47,871 bases of DNA, taken from contig JAQCJI010000014.1 in assembly GCA_027593175.1 (NCBI GenBank), forward strand, positions 1-47,871, read 5' to 3'. The stretch comes from Bacteroidota bacterium. Lineage in GTDB: Bacteria; Bacteroidota; Bacteroidia; Cytophagales; Cyclobacteriaceae. Made by a program: the position numbers and the translations under genes. Below, piece after piece: positions 35,807 through 44,834 of this stretch. Position 1 is the first letter of the stretch. The number at the start of each line of letters is the position of its first letter. Below the pieces are notes generated by a model. It saw nothing but the letters and a program-made list of their open reading frames with translations. It did not search any database and was not told where the DNA came from.

Positions 35807-36562
35807 ATGTTAACCAAACGAATTATCCCTTGTCTCGATATCAAAGATGGCCGTACGGTCAAGGGGATAAATTTTGTTGAACTTCGAGATGCGGGAGACC
35901 CAGTAGCATTGGCCAAGCTGTATTCAGCCCAAGGTGCGGATGAACTCGTATTTTTGGATATTACAGCTACGGTGGACAAGCGAAAAACGCTAGTAGATTT
36001 GGTTACACAGGTGGCCAAAGAAGTTAGGATTCCATTTACTGTAGGTGGAGGTATAGCTTCACTTCAGGATGTCTATGCCTTATTGGCTGCAGGTGCAGAT
36101 AAAATTTCCATCAACTCGGCTGCAGTGAAAACTCCACAACTTATTGATCAGCTAGCGAAAGAGTTTGGCTCTCAATGTATAGTGGTAGCCATCGACTCGA
36201 GATGTTCAGATGGAGTCGATTTGGTGTATACGCATGGGGGAAGGACAGGAACATCTTTTCAATCCAAGGATTGGGCCAAGGAGCTTGCTGACCGTGGTGC
36301 TGGTGAAATTCTGTTGACCTCCATGGATCAGGATGGTACCAAGGAGGGCTTTGCACTTGAGTTAACGGCCGAAATTTCAAGCGATTTACCCATTCCAGTA
36401 ATTGCCTCTGGCGGTGCGGGGAGCATGATTCATTTTAAGGAAGTATTCACCACTGGAAAAGCAGATGCAGCCCTAGCAGCAAGTATCTTTCATTTTAAGG
36501 AAATTGGAATTTCTGAATTGAAAATGTATTTGGAGGAGGAAGGGGTAGTGGTAAGAAATTGA
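35807..36562 (+). CDS. hisF: Imidazole glycerol phosphate synthase, cyclase subunit
   Basis: 251 residues. HisF uses ammonia from HisH to make imidazole glycerol phosphate and AICAR. Catalytic Asp residues lie in [17 protein letters not shown] and [14 protein letters not shown]. Other family motifs are [34 protein letters not shown] and [11 protein letters not shown]. The TGA stop overlaps the first bases of the inverted-repeat element at 36561. Confidence 0.97.
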   Translation: MLTKRIIPCLDIKDGRTVKGINFVELRDAGDPVALAKLYSAQGADELVFLDITATVDKRKTLVDLVTQVAKEVRIPFTVGGGIASLQDVYALLAAGADKISINSAAVKTPQLIDQLAKEFGSQCIVVAIDSRCSDGVDLVYTHGGRTGTSFQSKDWAKELADRGAGEILLTSMDQDGTKEGFALELTAEISSDLPIPVIASGGAGSMIHFKEVFTTGKADAALAASIFHFKEIGISELKMYLEEEGVVVRN

Positions 36563-36666
36563 AATACGTTGGAAATAGGGTGGAAATACACTTCGCTTTG
36601 CTCCGTGAAATAGGAATTGTATTAATTATTTTACCGAGCTTGCTCGGCCTATTACCAATGTATTTC
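36561..36666. repeat. 106-base inverted-repeat element between hisF and hisIE
   Basis: The ends GAAATACGTTGGAAATAGG (36561-36579) and CCTATTACCAATGTATTTC (36648-36666) are inverted repeats with 17 of 19 matches. Inside is the hairpin CCGAGC-TT-GCTCGG (36634-36647). The left end starts inside the hisF stop codon. No coding capacity. It looks like a REP- or MITE-like palindromic element, though only one copy is visible in this window. Confidence 0.65.
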
Positions 36667-36706
36667 AGTTATTTAGTAAACTATTTTTAAGATAAGATAT
36701 CAAAAT

Positions 36707-37312
36707 ATGACAGTTGATTTTAATAAGATGGATGGCCTCGTTCCCGTAATTGTCCAAGATGACTTAAGCGGGAAGGTGCTGATGTTGGGCTACATGAACA
36801 AGGAGGCGATAGCTAAAACGCAAGAGTCTGGGAGGGTCACTTTTTTTTCCCGTAGTAAAAATAGATTATGGGTTAAGGGGGAGACTTCAGGCAATTTTTT
36901 GGAATTGGTCAGTATGCATGAAGATTGTGACGGAGATACTATTTTGGTGAAGGCTAAGCCTCTTGGCCCAGTTTGCCATACAGGATCGGATACCTGTTTT
37001 GATGAAGTTAATGCATCCAAAACTGGCTTTATCGACCAATTAAGGGCCATCATCAAAGACCGAAAAGAGAATCCGAGTCCAGGATCTTACACCGCAAGCC
37101 TTTTTGCAAAGGGGTTCAATAAGCTTGTTCAGAAAGTAGGGGAGGAAGCGGTTGAACTTGTTATCGAAGCAAAAGATGACAATAAAGATCTTTTTTTAGG
37201 GGAAGCGGCGGATCTGCTTTTCCACTATTTGGTCCTCTTGGAAGCAAAGGGATATGAACTGGATGAGGTGACGAAGGTGTTGTATCTGCGCCACAAAGGT
37301 GGATCAAAATAA
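36707..37312 (+). CDS. hisIE: Bifunctional phosphoribosyl-AMP cyclohydrolase / phosphoribosyl-ATP pyrophosphatase
   Basis: 201 residues with both domains fused, as is common. The N-terminal HisI part (about 1-110) has MLGYMNKEAIAKTQESGRVTFFSRS, the metal-binding HEDCDGDTILVKA and PVCHTGSDTCF with its cysteines. The C-terminal HisE part (about 112-201) shows SYTASLFAKGFNKLVQKVGEEAVELVIEAKD and LLFHYLVLLEAKG. It carries out the second and third steps of histidine synthesis. A strong terminator follows. Confidence 0.97.
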   Translation: MTVDFNKMDGLVPVIVQDDLSGKVLMLGYMNKEAIAKTQESGRVTFFSRSKNRLWVKGETSGNFLELVSMHEDCDGDTILVKAKPLGPVCHTGSDTCFDEVNASKTGFIDQLRAIIKDRKENPSPGSYTASLFAKGFNKLVQKVGEEAVELVIEAKDDNKDLFLGEAADLLFHYLVLLEAKGYELDEVTKVLYLRHKGGSK

Positions 37313-37340
37313 GTAGGATTTGCTTTTACCGTAGATAGAA

Positions 37341-37376
37341 AAATAAAGAGCTCGGTATTCACCGAGCTCTTTATTT
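37341..37376. terminator. Bidirectional intrinsic terminator between hisIE and the S41 protease gene
   Basis: A perfect 16-base stem AAATAAAGAGCTCGGT (37341-37356) with ACCGAGCTCTTTATTT (37361-37376) and a 4-base ATTC loop. T-rich sequence on the plus side and A-rich on the other let it serve both convergent genes. Confidence 0.92.
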
Positions 37377-37397
37377 TTGGAAGGGGTTAATTACAAT

Positions 37398-38723
37398 TTA
37401 GAAAACTGGGAATTCTTGTTCCAATCCCTTGAAGGCATCGATAAGTTCCCATGTAGGTTTGTAGTAGGTGTCCATCATTCGGTTACCAACACTGCCCGTT
37501 CGGATGTACTGAATAGCTGCGGCCAAACGGAGGTCTTTCACATCTCCCCACGTAAACTGCGGACTGTCTCCCACTTTAAAGTTGGCAGGGAATCCCTCGA
37601 AATATTCTGCTTTCCCTGCTGCATTTGCAATAGCGAAGGTGATGGGAACCACTTCCACATTATTGGTTTGAAGAATACGGTTGTATCCAGAAAGCGGGAA
37701 GGAACCTACCGGCTTACCAAAGGTATTGTCTCCAATGAGGACTACCTGCATGTAAGGTTCTAATGCATTGATGATTAATTCGGATGCAGAGGCTGAGCTC
37801 CTTGAGGTTAGAAAAATTACACGACTCAAGCTGATGGTTCCAATCTTGCTAAAATTTCTAGAGATATTTTGAGCTGTTTTCATGGCGTTCAACTTGTTGG
37901 TATACATTACCTTAGTATTATTTGCAGTTTGAATAAGGTAATTACAAATCTGTTCAGCTACAGCCACCGAACCACCGCCATTGTATCGAAGGTCGATGAT
38001 TAGCTCTTGTACCCCTTGGTTTTGGAAAAACTCCATACTGGTTTGTACTTCAGAACTTCGAGTGGGGGTTAAACCTGCAGTAGCTTTGAAACTTTGATAT
38101 GCCCAGTAGCCTACTTTTTTGGTATCTACTTGGATTACACGTTGATCCAATACGGAATTGGATTGGTATTCGGCTTTTATATTGATACTTGTCTTTGTGC
38201 TTCCATCAGGAAGTTTAAAAGTAAATTTATTGATAATACCTGGGTCAGGACCACCTAATTTAAAATCATATCCTCCGGTAGCTGTTTTGTATTCAGCGAT
38301 GAGTTTGTCATTAATTTGGGTGATTTCCCAGCCTCTTTTCCATCCATCTTTTCCGGCAGGAGATTCGGCAAATACAAAGGATAAATAAAGCTTTTCATCA
38401 GCAGTAAATGCAAATCCAAAACCATGCCCAGCATTCTTGCCTACAAATGCATTATTAAATGATTCTTGAGTCGTTATATAAGAAAAACGATCGATAGGCT
38501 TGTAGATGATACCATCCAATAGCGCTTCATTGGAGGTGTATTTGGTTAAATCAACTGTGACAGGTAGCTGTCCATTCCAGAAGTACCATTCGCGCATCAC
38601 GTCAACAATAGCTTTTTTAACCTCGTCAACTACTAGCTTTGGTGGTTCTATCGGCTCTTCCTTTGGTTGGCAAGACCACAAGCCTATCCACAACCATGTA
38701 CTTATCCAAATTAATTTTTTCAT
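37398..38723 (-). CDS. S41 family peptidase lipoprotein (C-terminal processing protease-like)
   Basis: 441 residues. The signal MKKLIWISTWLWIGLWSCQ has a lipobox (WSC), so it is likely an envelope lipoprotein. A divergent PDZ-like region (about 90-170; GHGFGFAFTADEKLYLSFV, WKRGWEITQIND) is followed by the S41 catalytic domain. Visible are YWAYQSFKA, LIIDLRYNGGGSVAVAEQI, the nucleophile Ser in LTSRSSASASELI and the Lys in GDNTFGKPVGSFPL. Many Bacteroidota carry such secreted tail-specific proteases; the natural substrate is unknown. It ends next to a terminator shared with hisIE. Confidence 0.9.
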   Translation of the reverse strand: MKKLIWISTWLWIGLWSCQPKEEPIEPPKLVVDEVKKAIVDVMREWYFWNGQLPVTVDLTKYTSNEALLDGIIYKPIDRFSYITTQESFNNAFVGKNAGHGFGFAFTADEKLYLSFVFAESPAGKDGWKRGWEITQINDKLIAEYKTATGGYDFKLGGPDPGIINKFTFKLPDGSTKTSINIKAEYQSNSVLDQRVIQVDTKKVGYWAYQSFKATAGLTPTRSSEVQTSMEFFQNQGVQELIIDLRYNGGGSVAVAEQICNYLIQTANNTKVMYTNKLNAMKTAQNISRNFSKIGTISLSRVIFLTSRSSASASELIINALEPYMQVVLIGDNTFGKPVGSFPLSGYNRILQTNNVEVVPITFAIANAAGKAEYFEGFPANFKVGDSPQFTWGDVKDLRLAAAIQYIRTGSVGNRMMDTYYKPTWELIDAFKGLEQEFPVF

Positions 38724-38770
38724 GGAAGTATTGTAATTTTTATTTTAAATTTAAAATAGTTCTACTTGTT

Positions 38771-39166
38771 TTACAGTAGAATATCATAAACTTTAACTGA
38801 TTTCCAAAACAAGGAATATTTAGCAATAAACTCAAGGTGAAGGGGATCTTTTTGATAGGCATCTTGACCTGCTAATGAATCAAAAAAAAGGCTGCAGGAC
38901 ACATGAAAGCTATGGTCAACTACCTCTCTTTTCTCTGTGGGAGCAGGAACTCCTTGGTAAAATTGGGTCACATCTTTGCAGCGTCCAAGCATGGGAACCG
39001 CGTCACGAAGAAATTCTTCGATATCAGATTCCTTGTGTAACCAAAAATAAACTTGGTGAATGATTTTTTGCGTAGGCATAGGCGTAGAATAACTAAAAGG
39101 GATGGGTACTAAGCTTATCGCGCTTGCCGCTCCAAGGGTTTGAATAAATTTTCTTCTTGAATTCAT
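38771..39166 (-). CDS. Dabb (stress-responsive alpha/beta barrel) protein with Tat signal
   Basis: 131 residues. The N-terminus MNSRRKFIQTLGAASAISLV is a twin-arginine signal (SRRKF). The mature part is one Dabb domain: KIIHQVYFWLHKES, VTQFYQGVPAPT, DHSFHVSCSLFFDS and the conserved AYQKDPLHLEFIAKY with the metal- or substrate-contacting His. Dabb domains form small dimeric barrels; function here is unknown. It starts 224 bases upstream of the typA terminator and is followed by the S41 gene after 47 bases. Confidence 0.85.
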   Translation of the reverse strand: MNSRRKFIQTLGAASAISLVPIPFSYSTPMPTQKIIHQVYFWLHKESDIEEFLRDAVPMLGRCKDVTQFYQGVPAPTEKREVVDHSFHVSCSLFFDSLAGQDAYQKDPLHLEFIAKYSLFWKSVKVYDILL

Positions 39167-39388
39167 GGGAATGATGCTGCTATTTCTATGAGTTTCCGAA
39201 GAAATAAGCAGCGCTTGATAAATATAAAAAAAAAATTAATTGGTTTACGTAACTGAAGGGATGAAGATGGGATAAGTTCTCTCCTATTTTTCTGCTTTGC
39301 GATAAAAATAAAATTAATCCAGCAAAAAAATAAATTTTAGTGGTGTTGCTGAGCTTATTCTTCCTGCAAAAGCAGTAAACTAGGGAAT

Positions 39389-39425
39389 AAAAAAAGTCCT
39401 TCTCCATAAAGAGAAGGACTTTTTT
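39389..39425 (-). terminator. Intrinsic terminator of typA
   Basis: The stem AAAAGTCCTTCTC with GAGAAGGACTTTT spans about 39391-39424 around the loop CATAAA. The A run on the plus strand becomes the T tail for minus-strand transcription leaving typA at 39444. About 220 bases of AT-rich, gene-free sequence separate it from the Dabb gene. Confidence 0.85.
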
Positions 39426-39443
39426 GTAAAGCTATAATAGGAA

Positions 39444-41249
39444 TTAATCCTCCTTTTTTGCCATTCTAGTTCTTTCATTTTCATCCAAGTAGATTTTCCG
39501 CATACGGATAGACTTGGGGGTAATTTCCAAGTACTCGTCTTTTTGGATGTATTCCATGGATTCTTCTAAAGAGAAGCGCTTTGGTGGAGTAATTCTCACG
39601 TTGTCATCCGATCCAGAAGCACGCATGTTGGTGAGTTTCTTTCCTTTCTGTATGTTGACTACGATGTCGTTGTCTCGGGAATGCTCTCCGATTACTTGTC
39701 CAGTATACAATTCATCACCGGACTCAACGAAAAACACCCCACGATCTTGGAGTTTGTCGATGGCATAAGCGGTACACTGACCACCCTCCATCGAAATAAG
39801 AGATCCATTAATTCTACCTGGGATCGGGCCTTTGAAAGGTTCGTAGGCCGTAAATCTATGGTTCATGATGGCTTCACCCTGGGTGGCAGTAAGCACATTG
39901 TTTCTAAGACCTATCAGACCTCTGGAAGGGATTTTGAACTCCAAGTGCTGTAGGTCTCCCTTAGGCTCCATAATGAGTAATTCACCTTTACGCTGGGTAG
40001 CCAGTTCAATAACCTTACCGGCAGTTTCCTGGGGCACATCTACAACGAGCGTTTCGATCGGCTCGCATTTAATGCTGTCAATTTCTTTAAAAATCACCTG
40101 AGGCTGACCTACTTGAAGTTCGTAACCTTCTCTTCTCATGGTTTCGATCAAAACAGACAAGTGTAGGATTCCTCGGCCATAGACCAAGAAACGGTCTTCA
40201 GAGTCGGTAGGTTCCACACGAAGTGCCAAGTTTTTCTCGGTTTCCTTAAACAAGCGATCTCTCAAGTGTCTTGAGGTAACGAACTTGCCTTCCTTACCAA
40301 AAAATGGAGAATTGTTGATGGTAAAAAGCATGTTCATCGTCGGCTCATCGATAGAAATACGTGCCAAAGCCTCTGGATTTTCTACGTTTGCAATTGTATC
40401 TCCGATTTCGAAATCTTCGATTCCAGTTACTGCGCATATGTCGCCTGCAGTAACGGTTTGAACCTTATTTTTACCGAGTCCTTCAAAAGTATGAAGTTCT
40501 TTCACTCGCATCTTTTTGATAGAGCCATCTGCTTTGCAAAGGGCAATCTGCTGGTTTTCAGAAATAGTTCCCCTAGCGATACGGCCGATGGCGATACGTC
40601 CTACAAAGTTGGAATAGTCCAAGGAAGTGATTTGCATTTGAAGGGCACCTTCTTCAATTTTTGGAGCCGGGATATATTCCAAAATAGCATCCAAAAGAGG
40701 AATGATTGAATCGGTTGGGTTTTTCCAATCTGGTCCCATCCAGTTTTGCTTAGCCGAACCGTAAAGGGTCTGGAAATCAAGTTGTTCTTCGGTGGCATCG
40801 AGGTTGAACATTAGTTCAAACACAGCCTCAAGAACCTCATCAGGTCGGCAATTTTCTTTATCTACTTTGTTAACAATTACAATTGGAGTGAGACCTAAGG
40901 CCAATGCTTTGCCTAATACAAAGCGTGTTTGTGGCATTGGGCCTTCAAAGGCATCCACAAGGAGGATGACTCCATCTGCCATTTTCAGTACGCGCTCAAC
41001 TTCTCCACCAAAATCGGCGTGACCAGGCGTGTCAATGATGTTGATTTTATGTTCTCTATAGCGAACCGATACATTCTTGGAAAGAATGGTAATGCCGCGC
41101 TCTCGCTCTAGATCGTTATTGTCGAGGATAAGGTCTTCAAACTGTTGGTTTTCTCTGAAAATTTTTGAAAGGTGGATGATTTTATCCACAAGAGTAGTTT
41201 TACCGTGGTCAACGTGTGCGATGATCGCGATATTCCGAATTTGTTGCAT
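39444..41249 (-). CDS. typA: Ribosome-binding GTPase TypA/BipA
   Basis: 601 residues, standard length. The G domain has the P-loop IAHVDHGKTTLVDKII, switch region RERGITILSKNVSV, IIDTPGHADFGGEVERVL and VNKVDKENCRPDEV. EF-Tu-like domain II, two alpha/beta domains and the BipA-specific C-terminal region follow (IPSRGLIGLRNNVLTATQGEA, ENDIVVN-like DNDIVVNIQKGKKLTNMRASGSD). TypA assists 50S subunit assembly and stress adaptation. It has its own promoter element at 41270 and a terminator downstream, so it is probably monocistronic. Confidence 0.97.
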   Translation of the reverse strand: MQQIRNIAIIAHVDHGKTTLVDKIIHLSKIFRENQQFEDLILDNNDLERERGITILSKNVSVRYREHKINIIDTPGHADFGGEVERVLKMADGVILLVDAFEGPMPQTRFVLGKALALGLTPIVIVNKVDKENCRPDEVLEAVFELMFNLDATEEQLDFQTLYGSAKQNWMGPDWKNPTDSIIPLLDAILEYIPAPKIEEGALQMQITSLDYSNFVGRIAIGRIARGTISENQQIALCKADGSIKKMRVKELHTFEGLGKNKVQTVTAGDICAVTGIEDFEIGDTIANVENPEALARISIDEPTMNMLFTINNSPFFGKEGKFVTSRHLRDRLFKETEKNLALRVEPTDSEDRFLVYGRGILHLSVLIETMRREGYELQVGQPQVIFKEIDSIKCEPIETLVVDVPQETAGKVIELATQRKGELLIMEPKGDLQHLEFKIPSRGLIGLRNNVLTATQGEAIMNHRFTAYEPFKGPIPGRINGSLISMEGGQCTAYAIDKLQDRGVFFVESGDELYTGQVIGEHSRDNDIVVNIQKGKKLTNMRASGSDDNVRITPPKRFSLEESMEYIQKDEYLEITPKSIRMRKIYLDENERTRMAKKED

Positions 41250-41269
41250 GGTTTGCCTAATTGAAGCCG

Positions 41270-41277
41270 CAAAAGTA
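41270..41277 (-). promoter_or_regulatory. Candidate -7 element of the typA promoter
   Basis: On the minus strand TACTTTTG matches the TAnnTTTG consensus, placing transcription start near 41263 and the typA ATG at 41249. No clear TTTG was found at the -33 position. Confidence 0.45.
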
Positions 41278-41523
41278 TGAATATTATTTGGGAATAGGGG
41301 AAATGATATGTGAAGTTTAAAGGAGATTCACCATTCAGTTAAACTTTTGCCTTCTTATCACTTAAAAAAAACAGGCAAAAGGATATAATTCTTTGATTTT
41401 TAAATTAATGTATATTATATTCTCTCAATCTTATTAAATTGATTACGTATAGCTGCTATCAGTGCTCAGGGTGCTGATGATTTAGCGACCAAAGTTTGGT
41501 GGCACAAATAATATAGGAATTAG

Positions 41524-41561
41524 AAATACAGGTTTGGGCAATCTCAAACCTGTATTTTTTT
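41524..41561 (+). terminator. Intrinsic terminator just before the RraA-enolase cluster
   Basis: A 13-base stem AAATACAGGTTTG (41524-41536) pairs with CAAACCTGTATTT (41545-41557), then a T run. It lies 28 bases before the first gene of the cluster. It could end a small leader or regulatory RNA from the 340-base gap, or act as an attenuator. The rest of the gap (41278-41523) holds no gene I can support. Confidence 0.75.
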
Positions 41562-41588
41562 CTAATTAAATCTTAAATTCAATAAACC

Positions 41589-42539
41589 ATGGTAACCCCT
41601 AATTTAAAAATCAGTCTACTAGCGTTCTCTCTAAGTATGTTCTTAGGTTGTGCTCCGCTGTTTGCGCAACAGATTTCCAAGGAGGAGATGTTATTTCTAA
41701 CCCAGCAATGGAAAGGAGAAAGATATGAAGACGGTAGGCCCAAAGTGTCTGATGATCTTCTTAATAGGATGCGTCTCGTAACCCATGATGAAGCATGGGC
41801 TGTCATGAAAAATGCGGGTTACCTTTATCAATATACCGACGGTTGGGAAGTCATTAATCCGGACAGTATTTTGAGTGGAAGGGCAGTCACTGCGACCTTT
41901 ATCCCAGGTCGTCCAGATATCCATGATGCGATTGATGAACGTGGTAAAAAGGAGGGTAAGCGGGGACAAAATTCCTGGCCAGTGGATCTTTTAATTCCAA
42001 AAGATGTGTATGTCGCTGATCAGTTTGGAATCCAAATCAATGGTCCTACCATCGGAGACAATGTTGGGAATGCCATTTTTGCCAAAACTGGTAATGGCAT
42101 TGTCTATCATGGTGCCATTCGGGACATTGCCGGTTTAAAGGAAATGGGAGGGTTCACTTCTTATTTCAGTTCCTATCACCCCTCACATCACAATCAACCA
42201 GGAAATCTGAACACCATGTTGGTCGGGATCAACCAGCCCACTCGCATCAAACAGGCTACCGTGATGGCAGGGGATGTGGTATTGGGAAGAGATGGGGGTG
42301 TTTCCTTCATCCCCGCACATTTAGCAGAAAAGGTAGTTGTAACCTCTGAAATCGTCAGACTTCGAGACATGTTTGGTCATGAGCGATTGAGAGAAGGAAA
42401 ATATACAGCAGGACAAATTGATACAAGATGGTCGGATGATATCGAACGCGATTTTTCTCAATGGCTAAATGCGCATATTGATGAACTTCCAGTTCCAAAA
42501 TCACAAATTCAGGAACTTCTGAAAAATCGTACTTGGTAA
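41589..42539 (+). CDS. Exported RraA/HMG-aldolase family protein, first copy
   Basis: 316 residues with a signal sequence (SLLAFSLSMFLGCAPLFAQQ), so probably periplasmic; the LGC could be read as a weak lipobox. The RraA fold core is visible: PTIGDNVGNAIFAKTG (GDN at 156-158), the Arg-Asp pair in YHGAIRDIAGL (R178, D179), and AGDVVLGRDGGVSFIPAHL. In HMG/CHA aldolases this Arg-Asp pair binds metal and substrate and the enzyme splits 4-hydroxy-2-oxo acids to give pyruvate. An N-terminal WKGER-DGRPKVSDDLL block is shared with the second copy at 43849. RraA proper is a cytoplasmic RNase E inhibitor, which does not fit an exported protein. Followed by an enolase-superfamily gene after 17 bases. 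Confidence 0.88.
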   Translation: MVTPNLKISLLAFSLSMFLGCAPLFAQQISKEEMLFLTQQWKGERYEDGRPKVSDDLLNRMRLVTHDEAWAVMKNAGYLYQYTDGWEVINPDSILSGRAVTATFIPGRPDIHDAIDERGKKEGKRGQNSWPVDLLIPKDVYVADQFGIQINGPTIGDNVGNAIFAKTGNGIVYHGAIRDIAGLKEMGGFTSYFSSYHPSHHNQPGNLNTMLVGINQPTRIKQATVMAGDVVLGRDGGVSFIPAHLAEKVVVTSEIVRLRDMFGHERLREGKYTAGQIDTRWSDDIERDFSQWLNAHIDELPVPKSQIQELLKNRTW

Positions 42540-42556
42540 AATCAACCTAAAAATAG

Positions 42557-43831
42557 ATGGATAAATTAACAGAAAGTAGAAGATCCTTTTTTGCGAAAGG
42601 ACTTGGGTTGGCTGGAGCTGGCTTTTTAAGCACCTATGGTCAAGGCCTTGAGGCTGCTGTGGAAAGAACCCCCTCCGCTTCAAATCCCTCCGATTTGAAA
42701 ATAACGGATGTAAAATGTGGGTATGTTCGAGGTGCTGTATACGTTAAAGTCTATACCAACCAGGATGTTTGGGGTTGTGGAGAAGCAGTAGACGCGATTC
42801 AGGGTTCCTATTACCTAGTTAAAAGGCTTGGTGAACAGATTAAAGGGCAAAGCCCTCTCAACCCAAATAGAATAGCGGAGCAACTTAGAAAAGCAGCCTT
42901 TTTTGGGGGAGCACAAAGTGGGATGTTTGTTGCTGTGCTTACAGCTATAGAAACAGCACTTTGGGATTTAACAGGAAAAGTTTTTGGAGTACCTGTTTAT
43001 CAATTACTTGGGGGTAAATTCAGGGATAAAATCCGGGTCTATTGCGATACTGCCCTTTATACCTCAACTAATCCCACACCCGCAGATTATGCGATGGCCG
43101 CTAGGAATGCTGTTAATCGAGGCTATAATGCAGTCAAATTTGATGTAGATGATGCTCGCGATCCAAATAAATACGATCGCTTCAATTGGACAGCCAATCC
43201 AATGGAAATTGATCGAATGTACAATGCTATTGCGGCAGTACGTCAGGAAGTAGGGCCAAATATCGATGTCTGTGTTGATATGCATGGACGATACGATGCG
43301 GTCACGGGTTTGAAGATGGCCAAAATGTATGAAAATTTGAACCTTATGTGGCTGGAGGAGCCTGTTCCTGCAGACAATATCGAAGTTTACAAAAAAATAT
43401 CCCAAGAGACTTCAACTCCCATTTGTACAGGTGAGAATATTTACCTCGCTTATGGATTTACAAGGCTACTTTCCGAAAATGCGGTCGATATCATCATGCC
43501 AGACATTCAAAAAGCTGGTGGATTGGGAGAAGCTCAGCGAATAGCTAATTTGGCTAACCTGTATTATGTGCCTTTCTCTCCACATATGGTCGCTTCTTTT
43601 CTTGGCGCCATGGCGGCCTGTCACGTCTGCGCTTCAGTACCTAATTTCCAAATTATGGAATGGCAAATCTACATGGATACAGATCAGCTTTGGCAGGATA
43701 TCGTGACTTATGATGGTCCACGAACTAAAAATAGTTTTATCACCCTATCTGAAAAGCCAGGGATCGGTGTGGAAATTAATGAGGAGGGAATGAAAAAATA
43801 TGCCGTAAAAGGGGTTCCTTTTTTTGAATAA
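42557..43831 (+). CDS. Tat-exported enolase-superfamily (mandelate racemase/galactonate dehydratase-like) enzyme, first copy
   Basis: 424 residues. The start MDKLTESRRSFFAKGLGLAG is a twin-arginine signal (SRRSFF). Metal ligands expected for the superfamily are D241 (VDMHGR), E267 (WLEEPV) and E293 (TGENIY). H243 in DMHGR and H343 in PFSPH correspond to the two catalytic His of D-galactonate dehydratase, so dehydration of an acid sugar to a 2-keto-3-deoxy acid is the best guess. The second-strand motif reads KFD rather than KxK, arguing against mandelate racemase proper. Substrate is unknown. It lies 17 bases from each RraA-family neighbour. Confidence 0.9.
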   Translation: MDKLTESRRSFFAKGLGLAGAGFLSTYGQGLEAAVERTPSASNPSDLKITDVKCGYVRGAVYVKVYTNQDVWGCGEAVDAIQGSYYLVKRLGEQIKGQSPLNPNRIAEQLRKAAFFGGAQSGMFVAVLTAIETALWDLTGKVFGVPVYQLLGGKFRDKIRVYCDTALYTSTNPTPADYAMAARNAVNRGYNAVKFDVDDARDPNKYDRFNWTANPMEIDRMYNAIAAVRQEVGPNIDVCVDMHGRYDAVTGLKMAKMYENLNLMWLEEPVPADNIEVYKKISQETSTPICTGENIYLAYGFTRLLSENAVDIIMPDIQKAGGLGEAQRIANLANLYYVPFSPHMVASFLGAMAACHVCASVPNFQIMEWQIYMDTDQLWQDIVTYDGPRTKNSFITLSEKPGIGVEINEEGMKKYAVKGVPFFE

Positions 43832-43848
43832 TTAAAACCTAATCTACC

Positions 43849-44808
43849 ATGTCTAACTATTTAAAAATCAATTTTAAACAGATTTTTCTTCTACTCTTTG
43901 GTTTTGGGATGCTCTCTATTGCGGGAATTGCTCAGCAAGTAGGCTCTACACCAGAACAAATCCGCTTACTGACTTCAGAGTGGAGTGGTGAGCGATTCCC
44001 GGACGGAAGACCTAAAGTTTCTGATCAAATTTTGGAGCGCCTCAAGAATATTTCGATTGAAGAAGCTTGGGGAGTACTTCGAAATAAGGGCTTCAACAAT
44101 CAATACGAAGGGGATTGGCAGGTTATTTTGCCTGATTCTGTGATGACTGGTAGGGTGGTAACTGCACAATACATGCCTTTACGGCCTGATTTTGATAAGT
44201 ATATCAAAACATTAGGCGTGGAAAAAGAGGGGAGATCATCAAAAGGGGCTACCAACTCTTGGCCAATCGATATATTGATTAATGGAGACATCTATGTAGC
44301 GGATAGCTATGGGAAAATGGCTGATGGAACTTTGATCGGAGATAATTTGGGCAATTCTATCTATACCAGGTCGAATCGAGGAGTCATTTTTTACGGGTCG
44401 GTCAGAGACCAGGAAGGGCTTTCTGAAATCCAGGGTTTTAATGCCTGGGTTAAAGGGCAAGACCCTTCTTTTATCAGGGAAATGATGCTCACGTCGATCA
44501 ATGCCCCCATCCGAATAGGTCGTGCTACGGTCCTTCCGGGAGATGTGGTACTGGCAAAGAAGTATGGTGTTATTTTCATTCCTGCTCACATGGTCGAGGA
44601 CTTGGTCATTACTTCAGAAGTAACCGGTCTTCGCGATCATTTTGGTCATCAAAGACTTAGAGAGAAAAAATACCTAGCAGGACAGATTGATTCGGAATGG
44701 ACAGAGGAAATCAAGAAAGATTTTCTCAATTGGCTGGACAACTATCCCAGCAAACTTCCGATGACCAAGGCCGAACTCGATAATTATTTCAAAGAAAGAA
44801 ACTGGTAA
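43849..44808 (+). CDS. Exported RraA/HMG-aldolase family protein, second copy
   Basis: 319 residues, a diverged paralogue of the protein at 41589. The signal peptide IFLLLFGFGMLSIAGIAQQ predicts Sec export. Shared blocks are SGERFPDGRPKVSDQILERL, NSWPIDILINGDIYVADSYG, TLIGDNLGN (D165), the Arg-Asp pair in YGSVRDQEGL (R186, D187), LPGDVVLAKKYGVIFIPAH and LRDHFGHQRLREKKYLAGQID. Both copies keep the residues expected of an aldolase. Divergence of the middle regions suggests different substrates rather than a recent duplication. Confidence 0.88.
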   Translation: MSNYLKINFKQIFLLLFGFGMLSIAGIAQQVGSTPEQIRLLTSEWSGERFPDGRPKVSDQILERLKNISIEEAWGVLRNKGFNNQYEGDWQVILPDSVMTGRVVTAQYMPLRPDFDKYIKTLGVEKEGRSSKGATNSWPIDILINGDIYVADSYGKMADGTLIGDNLGNSIYTRSNRGVIFYGSVRDQEGLSEIQGFNAWVKGQDPSFIREMMLTSINAPIRIGRATVLPGDVVLAKKYGVIFIPAHMVEDLVITSEVTGLRDHFGHQRLREKKYLAGQIDSEWTEEIKKDFLNWLDNYPSKLPMTKAELDNYFKERNW

Positions 44809-44834
44809 AAATTACATAATCAACCAACAAAACC

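Noticed and set aside
41440-41520. tRNA or known riboswitch in the leader before the RraA cluster
   Set aside because: No cloverleaf, T-loop or recognised aptamer core could be found; only the terminator is clear.
41589-44808. RraA proteins as RNase E regulators or demethylmenaquinone methyltransferases
   Set aside because: Export signals and coupling to enolase-superfamily genes do not fit a cytoplasmic RNase inhibitor, and the methyltransferase label is a historical misannotation of the fold.
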